64,000 nt of DNA, from positions 1 through 64,000 of the forward strand of contig JACYMD010000070.1 in assembly GCA_015272215.1 (NCBI GenBank), in the 5' to 3' direction. Position numbers and translations under genes: made by a program. The first letter of the stretch is position 1. The number at the start of each line of letters is the position of its first letter. The notes beneath the pieces were generated by a model, which was given only the letters and a program-made list of their open reading frames with translations, was not told where the DNA came from and made no database searches. Below, one piece after another: positions 56,965 through 64,000 of the stretch. This DNA is from Rivularia sp. T60_A2020_040. Its GTDB lineage: Bacteria > Cyanobacteriota > Cyanobacteriia > Cyanobacteriales > Nostocaceae.

Positions 56965-58323
56965 ATGACCATAGATTTACGCAAGTTTTTCCAGGCTACG
57001 AATCCTAGTAAAATTCTAGTTATCGAAAATGCTGAGGATGAAAAGTATTATATTGATTTCTCTTCGGTAAGAGGTGGCAAGATTATTGAGGAGTTACGAG
57101 ATAATATTACGTTTTTTTCGCCGGATGAGCCTACTTGTGTGTTATTTACAGGACATATCGGCTGCGGTAAATCTACTGAATTGTTGAGACTGAAGACGGA
57201 ACTGGAAGCGGAAGGCTTTTATGTGGTCTATTTTGAGTCTAGTGAAGATATGGAGATGGCTGACGTGGATATTGGCGATTTTTTGCTGAGTGTGGCACGT
57301 CGGGTTAGTCAGAGTCTGAATGATATGAGTTTGGATGAACCAAGTCTGTTGAAGGAATTGTTACAGGGTGCTTGGCGGGTTTTGAATGCCGATATTGTGG
57401 GGATAAAGGCTAAACTTCCGCTGATTGGTGATGTTGGTGTTAGTTCGGACTCTGATAAATTTTCTCTGGCTTTTGGGATTGGGGAAATTACCGCTAAGAC
57501 TAAGGATGATGCGACTTTACGAGGAAGACTTAATCAGTATTTGGGACCTCAAAAAACTAAGTTGTTAGAGGCGATTAATTCTGAATTACTCGAACCTGCT
57601 GTAGAAAAGTTGAAGCAACAGGGTAAGAAAGGTTTGGTGGTGATAGTAGATAATCTTGATCGGGTGGATTCTCGCCCTAAGTCTTGGGGAAGGCCGCAAC
57701 AAGAGTATCTATTTATCGACCAGAGCGAGTATTTAACGAAGTTACGATGTCATGTTGTTTACACAATGCCTCTAGCGTTAAAGTTCTCAAATGACTATGG
57801 AAACTTGACTCAGCGCTTTCCCGAAGACCCAAAAGTGTTACCAATGGTATCAGTGGAATTACCCGATGGAACTAGTTTTGAACCGGGGATGGTATTGTTA
57901 CGACAAATGGTATTAGCGCGGGCTTTTCCTGACTTGAAACCAGAGCAGCGCTTGGCTAGAGTTACAGAGGTTTTTGAGGATGCAAAGACTATGGATAGAT
58001 TATGTCAGGTAAGTGGTGGACACGTGCGGGATTTGTTGCGATTGTTGAATAATTGGATTCAGAGAGAAAGAAAACTTCCTTTGTCACGTCAAACTTTGGA
58101 AGCTCTGATTCGTTACCGTCGTAATGAAATGACTATGCAAATTTCCGATGATGAATGGGAATTGTTACGTCAGGTAAGGAAGCGTAAAAAGGTGAGAGGG
58201 GATTTAGAATATCAAGCTTTAATTCACAGTCGTTTGGTATTTGAATATCGTGATGGTGGTGGTGAATCTTGGTTTGATATCAATCCGATTTTGGCAGAAG
58301 CGAGTGAGTTGGAAGAAATGTAG
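56965..58323 (+). CDS. P-loop ATPase, partner of a STAND protein
   Basis: A 452-residue ATPase. Walker A GHIGCGKST (about 63-71) and a Walker B-like strand LVVIVDNLDRV (about 220-232). The family with this DNLDR motif belongs to the AAA/KAP-like NTPases. The C-terminal ~120 residues hold helices and a winged-helix-like end (ELLRQVRKRKKVRGDLEY). No membrane segment. The next gene, 47 bp away, encodes a TPR/STAND protein, and a pairing of this kind is seen in cyanobacteria, so they may act together. The stop TAG is the start of a palindrome copy (58324). Confidence 0.75.
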   Translation: MTIDLRKFFQATNPSKILVIENAEDEKYYIDFSSVRGGKIIEELRDNITFFSPDEPTCVLFTGHIGCGKSTELLRLKTELEAEGFYVVYFESSEDMEMADVDIGDFLLSVARRVSQSLNDMSLDEPSLLKELLQGAWRVLNADIVGIKAKLPLIGDVGVSSDSDKFSLAFGIGEITAKTKDDATLRGRLNQYLGPQKTKLLEAINSELLEPAVEKLKQQGKKGLVVIVDNLDRVDSRPKSWGRPQQEYLFIDQSEYLTKLRCHVVYTMPLALKFSNDYGNLTQRFPEDPKVLPMVSVELPDGTSFEPGMVLLRQMVLARAFPDLKPEQRLARVTEVFEDAKTMDRLCQVSGGHVRDLLRLLNNWIQRERKLPLSRQTLEALIRYRRNEMTMQISDDEWELLRQVRKRKKVRGDLEYQALIHSRLVFEYRDGGGESWFDINPILAEASELEEM

Positions 58324-58344
58324 AGACGTAGCATTGCTACGTCT
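58324..58344. repeat. Palindrome AGACGTAGCA family, copy 7
   Basis: Perfect 10-bp arms around one base. The three bases before it (TAG) are the stop codon of the ATPase and part of the conserved TGTAGAGACG flank of this family. Confidence 0.85.
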
Positions 58345-58370
58345 GTTATTTGAGTTAGGAATGAAGAGTT

Positions 58371-61271
58371 ATGAGTGAAGAGTTGGAAGAAAGTAAAAGA
58401 CAACGAGAAGATTCTTTCTCCCCATCCTCCCTTCCTCTTTCCTCAAACGAGGAGGGTTTAGAGGAACTTGCTTGGAGTTTGGAAGCATCGAGGGGTGAGT
58501 TTAAGTTGATTTTGGCACGATGTAATTATTTGCGATTGCGATCGCGATTGGTGAAGCGTCTGCGAAAATTGACTGATGTTGATATCCGGATTCTGAATTT
58601 GAAGCGTACTGATAAGACTCTTTACGGAACTATTGCTGAGGAGGTTAAGGATAATCCACCGGATGCTTTGATGGTGTTTTACTTAGAGTCGGTGCATAAT
58701 TTAAAACAAATGTTGAGTGCGGCTAATCAGGTGCGAGAGGAGTTTCGTAAGCAATTTAATTTCCCTGTTATCTTGTGGGTAACAGATGAAGTATTGCCGC
58801 AATTGGTGCGTTATGCAAGCGATTTCGAGAGTTGGGCTACTACTACAGAATTTGCGATCGCGACACATGAATTAACTGCAACTCTCAAGGAAGATACCGA
58901 TGCTTTATTTGCTACAGCCTTAGCTGCGGATGCTTACTGTTTGGGTTGGCAAATGGGATATTTGCGTCGTCGAGAAGTGATTACTGCATTGCAAGATTTA
59001 CAAGGTAGAAGATATGAATTAGCTCCTGCTCTCAAGGCTAGTGTAGAGTTTGTTTTGGGACAAGATGCTTATTTAACAAATAAAATGGAACAAGCTTTGG
59101 AACATTATCATCAAAGTTTGACTTTTTGGCAAAGTTCAATTGATATTAGTCGATTATCTATAAAAGAAGCGAAAGTTTATTCTTCCACTCTCCCCCTCTC
59201 CTTATCTCCCCCTCGCTCTTCTCTTGCTAATTATAAATTCCGTATGGGAGTAATTCTATTTTATATTGGGTTATGTTATTTCCAACAAGCTCAAAGATAT
59301 CGTTTGAAATCTCTAGATTTTCTACAAGCAGCAAAACAATATTTTCAACAAAGTATCGATATTTTTACTGAAGCGAATCATCCGAATTTAGTAGCTAAAT
59401 TTATTAATCCTTTGGGTGAAGTTTTACAGCGTTTAGAAGATTGGAATGAGTTAAAAAATATTGCTCAAAAGTCTTTAGATTTGCAGCAATTATATGGAAA
59501 TTCCCTAAGAGTAGCGCAAGCTTACGGCTTTTTAGCAGAAGTTGCATCGAGTCAAAATCAATGGACTCAAGCCAAACAATATGCTTATCAAGCATTACAT
59601 AATATTGCCAAAGCTCCCTCCGGACAATTGCAACACCGCGCTTTATATTTACTATTATTAGCAAATTCCGAAAGACATCTAGAACAACAACAGCGAGCGG
59701 TAAAACATTTACAAATGGCACGAGATATTGGTTCTCAAGATAACCCGCATCAATATATACGTATTTTACAAGTTTTGCGCGAAGTTTACTGGGAACAATT
59801 TCGTTATTTGGAAGCATTTCGCGTTAAATTAGAACAGCGTTCTATAGAACAACAATATGGTTTTAGAGCCTTTATTGGTGCGGGAATAATTCAACCCCAA
59901 AGACAAGCAAAATTAATTGTAGAAACCTTACATACAACTTCCATACAAGCAGCATCTGTATTAGAAACAGTTGCGCCAGAAATGACTGCATCTGGTAGAG
60001 GAAGAGATGTACAAAAACTATTAGAAAAAATTGCTCGTCCAGATTGTAAAATGGTAGTTGTTCATGGATATTCTGGTGTAGGTAAAAGTTCTTTAGTACA
60101 AGCAGGATTAGTACCCGCTTTAAAACATAGTTCTATTGGTTTACAAGAGATAGTACCAGTTCTAGTAAGAACTTACACTAATTGGATATATGAATTAGGT
60201 AAACTATTAATCCAAGCATTAAAATCGAAAGGAATTCAATTTGGAATAGATGGTGAATCGGGTAATAAATTTTATCATTTTCCATTTTCAAATCCCGAAT
60301 CACCCGAAGTTATCTTAGAATTCTTACGACAAAGTGAATGGCATAATTTACGAATAGTCTTGATTTTTGACCAATTTGAAGAATTCTTTTTTGTTTATAA
60401 TTCACCAGTTCAAAGACGGCAGTTTTTTGAATTTATGGGAGAATGTTTAAATATTTTAAGTGTTAAAGTTATTTTATCTTTACGAGAAGATTATCTACAT
60501 TATTTACTCGAATGTAATCGTCTATCGAGTATGAAGATTATTAATAATGATATTCTAAGTAAACATATTCTTTATAAATTAGATAACTTTGCATCTTCTG
60601 ATGCTAAATCTTTAATTGAACGCTTAACCCAGCATTCTAATTTTCATTTAGAACCAGGTTTAATAGAGCAACTAGTACAAGATTTATCAGTTAAATATGG
60701 AGAAGTACGTCCAATTGAATTACAAGTAGTCGGAGCGCAATTACAAACCGAGAATATTACTAAATTAATTCAGTATGATAATTGCGGACTAAAAGAAGAA
60801 TTAGTCAAACGCTACATGAAAGAGGTAGTAGAAGATTGCGGCGAAATCAATCGTCAAGTAGCTGAATTATTATTATATTTACTTACAGATGAAAAAGGTA
60901 CTCGTCCTTTGAAAACTCGTGCAGAATTAGAAAGAGATTTACGAGCTTTATCTTTAGAAGAATTAACTAAAGAAACCAATCAATTAGACTTAGTATTACG
61001 AATATTTGTAGAAGCGGGTATAGTAGTTTTAATTCCGGAAAATCCTGCTGATAGATATCAGTTAGTACATGATTATTTAGCCTCATTTATTCAAAAACAG
61101 CAAAAACCCAGAATAAATGAATTAATTGCAGAACTTAAAAAAGAAAGAAATAAGAGAATACTTAGTGAAGACAAACTCAACCGCATTTATCAAAACGTAT
61201 TATTAGCTGCATTAATCACCTTGGGAGTATTTAGCATATTAACTGCGATCGCAATCGCAGGTGTTAGTTGA
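58371..61271 (+). CDS. TPR-STAND ATPase with C-terminal membrane helix
   Basis: 966 residues. An N-terminal conserved domain (about 40-195, FKLILARCNYLRLRSR, DALMVFYLESVHNLKQ), TPR-like helices (about 230-500), then a STAND-type NTPase (about 540-800) with Walker A GYSGVGKSS (about 565-573) and Walker B IVLIFDQFEEFFF (about 660-672), a helical arm and a final membrane helix (about 940-965). Relatives I know carry WD40 repeats after this helix; here translation stops in a TTGACAG heptad array. The first codons (MSEELEES) also overlap GAGTTAG/GAGTGAA heptads, so the true start may be further in. Probable signal-transducing switch; the effector is unidentified. Confidence 0.78.
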   Translation: MSEELEESKRQREDSFSPSSLPLSSNEEGLEELAWSLEASRGEFKLILARCNYLRLRSRLVKRLRKLTDVDIRILNLKRTDKTLYGTIAEEVKDNPPDALMVFYLESVHNLKQMLSAANQVREEFRKQFNFPVILWVTDEVLPQLVRYASDFESWATTTEFAIATHELTATLKEDTDALFATALAADAYCLGWQMGYLRRREVITALQDLQGRRYELAPALKASVEFVLGQDAYLTNKMEQALEHYHQSLTFWQSSIDISRLSIKEAKVYSSTLPLSLSPPRSSLANYKFRMGVILFYIGLCYFQQAQRYRLKSLDFLQAAKQYFQQSIDIFTEANHPNLVAKFINPLGEVLQRLEDWNELKNIAQKSLDLQQLYGNSLRVAQAYGFLAEVASSQNQWTQAKQYAYQALHNIAKAPSGQLQHRALYLLLLANSERHLEQQQRAVKHLQMARDIGSQDNPHQYIRILQVLREVYWEQFRYLEAFRVKLEQRSIEQQYGFRAFIGAGIIQPQRQAKLIVETLHTTSIQAASVLETVAPEMTASGRGRDVQKLLEKIARPDCKMVVVHGYSGVGKSSLVQAGLVPALKHSSIGLQEIVPVLVRTYTNWIYELGKLLIQALKSKGIQFGIDGESGNKFYHFPFSNPESPEVILEFLRQSEWHNLRIVLIFDQFEEFFFVYNSPVQRRQFFEFMGECLNILSVKVILSLREDYLHYLLECNRLSSMKIINNDILSKHILYKLDNFASSDAKSLIERLTQHSNFHLEPGLIEQLVQDLSVKYGEVRPIELQVVGAQLQTENITKLIQYDNCGLKEELVKRYMKEVVEDCGEINRQVAELLLYLLTDEKGTRPLKTRAELERDLRALSLEELTKETNQLDLVLRIFVEAGIVVLIPENPADRYQLVHDYLASFIQKQQKPRINELIAELKKERNKRILSEDKLNRIYQNVLLAALITLGVFSILTAIAIAGVS

Positions 61272-61356
61272 CAGTTGACAGTTGACAGTTGACAGTTGAC
61301 AGTGGACAGTGGACAGTGGACAGTTGACAGTTGACAGTTGACAGTGGACAGTTGAC
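61265..61356. repeat. STRR heptad TTGACAG array, about 13 units
   Basis: The longest array of the window: blocks of TTGACAG and TGGACAG alternate. It contains the TGA stop of the STAND gene and fills the space to the next gene. Confidence 0.9.
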
Positions 61357-61386
61357 CTTTAACCTGTAAACTATTAACTGTAGTCT

Positions 61387-61872
61387 ATGCTTTTATCCTT
61401 ACTACTGATGGATAAGTTACTGGATGAAGCTGGTTCGTTAGAAATTGCCGCTCAAATCAAAAGCAAAGCTAAGAAACCTTTTGAGAATGCTTATCAAGCG
61501 TTATTAGCCACTGAGGGTGCGGTTTATGCTCAAGGCTTTTTAGTCATCAAACGCAAACCTTATCAACTTCTCGAACACGCTTGGATAGAGTTAGATTCGC
61601 GAATACTCGACCCAAATTTACCACATTTAGCTAAAGAATCTCCAGGAATGTGGTATTTTACAGCACAAACTTTCACCGCAAAAAAACTCAAAGCAATTCT
61701 TGAAGAGTCAAAAGAAGATTATCCCGAAGATGATCCCTTGCCAATTTATGGCGATGCACCTTATGAATATTATGGGGATGTAATGTTAGGAGGTAAAGAA
61801 TATTTATCAGCTTATCAAGCCGCAGCAGCTAAATGTCAGGAGCTTAATCAATCGAATCTTGATAATAATTAA
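61387..61872 (+). CDS. Hypothetical protein with HAW/DP motifs
   Basis: A 161-residue protein of unknown function, 115 bp downstream of the STAND gene. A helical start (or MDKLLDE at codon 8 as the true start) precedes a beta-rich centre with YAQGFLVIKRKPY, EHAWIELDSRILDP. His-Ala-Trp followed by Asp-Pro is a pattern also seen in hypothetical proteins with possible cysteine-protease-like folds, but no catalytic Cys is placed here. C-terminus DAPYEYYGDVMLGG is aromatic. It could be the third member of the module or merely a neighbour. Confidence 0.6.
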   Translation: MLLSLLLMDKLLDEAGSLEIAAQIKSKAKKPFENAYQALLATEGAVYAQGFLVIKRKPYQLLEHAWIELDSRILDPNLPHLAKESPGMWYFTAQTFTAKKLKAILEESKEDYPEDDPLPIYGDAPYEYYGDVMLGGKEYLSAYQAAAAKCQELNQSNLDNN

Positions 61873-61938
61873 GATTGAAGGTTAAAGGTGAAAGGCAACA
61901 GGCAACCATCAACTGTCCACTGTCAACTGTCAACTGAT

Positions 61939-62067
61939 TTAATTCGATTTCCCATCACTACCAAAGTATTCACAGTATCCGCAAATTTTCTCTTCACGGA
62001 TATCAAAGAATACTGCAACTCGGTTTTTATAAACAACTTTTAATGTGTTCTCTGAAGTTTGATTCAT
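61939..62067 (-). CDS. 42-residue CxxC protein
   Basis: A short ORF MNQTSENTLKVVYKNRVAVF..., ending KICGYCEYFGSDGKSN. The single CGYC motif could bind half a metal site or form a dimer. Its composition is protein-like, without repeats. The stop is followed by TTGACAG heptads. Small and unconfirmed; conservation in relatives is the test. Confidence 0.45.
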   Translation of the reverse strand: MNQTSENTLKVVYKNRVAVFFDIREEKICGYCEYFGSDGKSN

Positions 62068-62289
62068 GTTGTTTTTTGTAATCGATAAAAACAATATTGC
62101 ATCCTTAACTAAAATATTTTGAACTTAAACAATAAAACTTGTAAACGTAATTACAAAATATTTAACTTAGAAGTAAATTCAGAACAAAAAACAATTAGCA
62201 AGAAAACCATAATAAAAATTAATTCTTAAAATTTCATAAATATAGTAACGGCAGTACAGCAGTATTGAATTTTGTTAAAATCAAGACTT

Positions 62290-63075
62290 ATGGATAGAAG
62301 AAAATTGCTAAAAAGAGGTTTAATTGCAAGCACTGGGATAGCAGCGAGTTATTTATTTGGCTGTAATTCATTAATATCAGCATCGAAGGAAAAAGGTGAA
62401 AGTCATTGGGGCTACATTGGTAAAAAAGGACCGGAAAATTGGGGTAATTTATCATCAAATTTCTATACTTGTCGATTGGGTACAAATCAATCTCCTATTA
62501 ATCTTGAATCTGCGGTTAATGCAGATTTAGCACCACTAAACTTTGATTATCAAGATACTCCTCTGCGAATTATTGATAATGGTCATACTATCCAGGTAAA
62601 TTATAACTCAGGAAGTATATTAACCCTTGATGATGAATTTTATGAATTACTACAATTTCACTTCCATAATCCCAGCGAACATCAAGTTAAAGGAAAAGGA
62701 TTTCCTATGGAGTTACATCTTGTTCATCAAAGTAAAAAAGGTTCTTTAGCTGTAATCGGTATTTTTCTTCAGGAAGGTGAATCGAACCGAGTTTTACAGC
62801 AGATTTGGCAAGGAATGCCGATGAAACAAAGTACTGAAAAAACGATATCTAATATTAAGATTAATGCTACAAATTTATTACCAAAAAACAAAGATTATTA
62901 TCGTTATTATGGTTCATTAACCACACCACCTTGTGCAGAAACGGTAAACTGGATTGTTTTAAAAGAACCTGTACAAATCTCTACTCAACAAATACAAAAG
63001 TTTGCTAAAATATTTCCGATGAATGCAAGACCAATACAGCAGGTTAAAAATAGGTTTTTACTGAAATCTAGTTAA
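62290..63075 (+). CDS. Alpha-type carbonic anhydrase, Tat/lipoprotein signal
   Basis: A 261-residue periplasmic enzyme converting CO2 and water to bicarbonate. The N-terminus MDRRKLLKRGLIAST has a twin-arginine-like pair, and LFGC (Cys25) is a lipobox, so it may be lipid-anchored. The alpha-CA core has HWGY, zinc ligands His124, His126 (QFHFHNPSEH) and His143 (ELHLVH), and a Cys61-PPCAE disulphide pattern with LTTPPCAETVNW. All catalytic positions look intact. ATG 62290 is chosen over TTG 62272. Its 3' end overlaps the next gene by 8 bases. Confidence 0.92.
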   Translation: MDRRKLLKRGLIASTGIAASYLFGCNSLISASKEKGESHWGYIGKKGPENWGNLSSNFYTCRLGTNQSPINLESAVNADLAPLNFDYQDTPLRIIDNGHTIQVNYNSGSILTLDDEFYELLQFHFHNPSEHQVKGKGFPMELHLVHQSKKGSLAVIGIFLQEGESNRVLQQIWQGMPMKQSTEKTISNIKINATNLLPKNKDYYRYYGSLTTPPCAETVNWIVLKEPVQISTQQIQKFAKIFPMNARPIQQVKNRFLLKSS

Positions 63076-63601
63076 TTCCAGGAATATTACCTAATACGGA
63101 GGAATCTGCTTGTCCATCTGTTGCTTTTTTAATTACAGCGATTGTTCCGGCTGATTCCATGACAATTGCTTCTACTTCTTGTAAAGAACCAATTCTGTTT
63201 TCTCGGACAACCGCTAATAATTGTGCTTGGGTGACTCGTTGTTGTTGCATTACTTTTCGCAAAAATTGACCACGAAAGTAAAGTAGTGACGGATTTGCTG
63301 TTACCAAGTTATCGAATGCTGATGAGCGAACTGTTAACCATGAAACTAGGTATTGTAAGCAAATCAGAGTTAAGAATGCCGTGACACTTTCAGCTAAGGA
63401 TACACCTTTTGCTGTAATTAAGCGTCCGAGAGTAGAACCGATCGCGATCGTAATTACAAAGTCAAACGCATTCAACTGAGCTAATGTGCGTTTACCAGAT
63501 ATCCGCAGCAAAACTATTAAACTAAAATAGGCTAGGCTTCCGATAACAACGATGCGGATTAGTGGTTCAATCCCTCCGTAAAAGAAAACAACATCATCCA
63601 T
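63068..63601 (-). CDS. DUF421 (YetF-like) membrane protein
   Basis: A 177-residue protein with three N-terminal membrane segments (about 13-33, 44-60, 68-90) and a cytoplasmic DUF421 domain: LRISGKRTLAQLNAFDFVITIAIG, NPSLLYFRGQFLRKVMQQQRV and EVEAIVMESAGTIAVIKK. The family is widespread and poorly characterised. It overlaps the carbonic anhydrase tail by 8 bp, tail to tail. Confidence 0.85.
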   Translation of the reverse strand: MDDVVFFYGGIEPLIRIVVIGSLAYFSLIVLLRISGKRTLAQLNAFDFVITIAIGSTLGRLITAKGVSLAESVTAFLTLICLQYLVSWLTVRSSAFDNLVTANPSLLYFRGQFLRKVMQQQRVTQAQLLAVVRENRIGSLQEVEAIVMESAGTIAVIKKATDGQADSSVLGNIPGIN

Positions 63602-63679
63602 AATTGATAGTGATAATAATTAATACTTTATTTAACGTTTTTGAATTGTGGAATCAAGTTTTAAAGATGAGAGCAAAAA

Positions 63680-64000
63680 CTAGGATGTACCTTGAGGCCA
63701 TTTAAAACTATTGCGTTCAACTAATCCTAACAGTAGTTTACGACGGTGAGTCAGGTCATTTAGCGATCGCATAAACTCTTCATCACTAACCACTGGAATC
63801 CCAGCTTGGCGCAAGGATGTCAGATCAGGAGAGGGGGGTACATGATCCGCAGGATAAATAGATGCGGATGCCAGGGTCTTCAAATAGGTGTGAACTGTTG
63901 ATCGCGCTGATATCAATAGGGCAGGAGCCGGACGATATGGCTCTTGCAGCCCATATTTTAAAATCGTTAACGTATCGTCTAGAATCGCCACCGCAGGCGC
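63680..64000 (-). CDS. C-terminal part of an unrecognised protein (truncated by the window)
   Basis: The frame is open to the right edge, so the start lies outside. The visible ~107 residues include KYGLQEPYRPAPALLIS, an SARSTVHTYLKTL helix, a Pro-rich middle and a basic helix NDLTHRRKLLLGLVERNSF near the end. No domain is recognised. The sequence reads on the same strand as the DUF421 gene, 78 bp apart, so they may share a transcript. Confidence 0.55.
   Translation of the reverse strand, partial: APAVAILDDTLTILKYGLQEPYRPAPALLISARSTVHTYLKTLASASIYPADHVPPSPDLTSLRQAGIPVVSDEEFMRSLNDLTHRRKLLLGLVERNSFKWPQGTS

Noticed and set aside
1-64000. tRNA or rRNA genes
   Set aside because: No GTTCRA-N2-C T-loop with a matching acceptor stem was noticed by eye; a tRNA scan would be the decisive test.

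Overview
The window looks like a chromosomal piece of a filamentous, probably heterocyst-forming cyanobacterium (Nostocales, Calothrix/Rivularia-like). The evidence is the low-GC DNA dotted with the HIP1 octamer GCGATCGC inside genes (for example near 8589, 12167, 19758, 25098, 30283, 43741, 54598, 58538); cyanobacterial genes (psbU, chlI, flavodiiron proteins, a plastoquinone-type ubiA, a DUF3120 gene, a DnaK2-like dnaK); and many 7-bp short tandem repeats (STRRs) between genes, which are characteristic of heterocystous cyanobacteria. The genus is an inference. No rRNA, tRNA, CRISPR array, complete insertion sequence or prophage was seen.

Layout. 1-7.7 kb: a two-repeat lipoprotein, a 1058-residue CBS/PAS hybrid histidine kinase, a universal stress protein, a small zinc-ribbon protein and an OmpR-type response regulator. 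7.7-11.3 kb: a flavodiiron pair, flv3-like then flv1-like, with intact and degenerate diiron ligands respectively. 11.5-19 kb: coaX, an alpha/beta hydrolase, a Nudix hydrolase, a small basic protein with a strong terminator, a small secreted protein, nadB, psbU and a DUF3120 membrane protein. 19.4-26 kb: two tandem uppP paralogues, a PDZ/radical-SAM DUF512 protein and a secreted GHL10 glycosidase-like protein. 26-34 kb: a low-complexity protein, an HlyD-type adaptor, a 45-residue helical protein, a secreted hypothetical, ubiA, ppx and a ChaC-like gamma-glutamylcyclotransferase. 34-43 kb: an EamA transporter, a peptidoglycan-binding/HEAT protein, a GT4 glycosyltransferase, an LD-carboxypeptidase, a membrane protein, a PemK/MazF toxin-antitoxin pair and dnaK.

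43-56.5 kb: a candidate structured RNA, a 1028-residue membrane protein with six ~97-residue repeats, an Rpn-like protein, a DusB-like enzyme, a J-domain-like protein, a zinc-ribbon protein, two Crp/Fnr paralogues (one behind an NtcA-type promoter), a membrane/coiled-coil protein, a nucleophile-less alpha/beta hydrolase and chlI. 56.9-64 kb: a P-loop ATPase, a TPR-STAND ATPase and a small unknown protein that may form a signalling or defence module, followed by an alpha-carbonic anhydrase, a DUF421 protein and a truncated gene at the edge.

The most unusual signal is how repeats meet genes. The TTGACAG heptad supplies the stop codon of five plus-strand genes, always as Ser(AGT)-TGA. Other heptads supply further stops, and a palindrome family built on AGACGTAGCA overlaps or adjoins the stops of coaX and the P-loop ATPase. 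The STAND gene both starts and ends in heptads, and its C-terminus stops just after a membrane helix.
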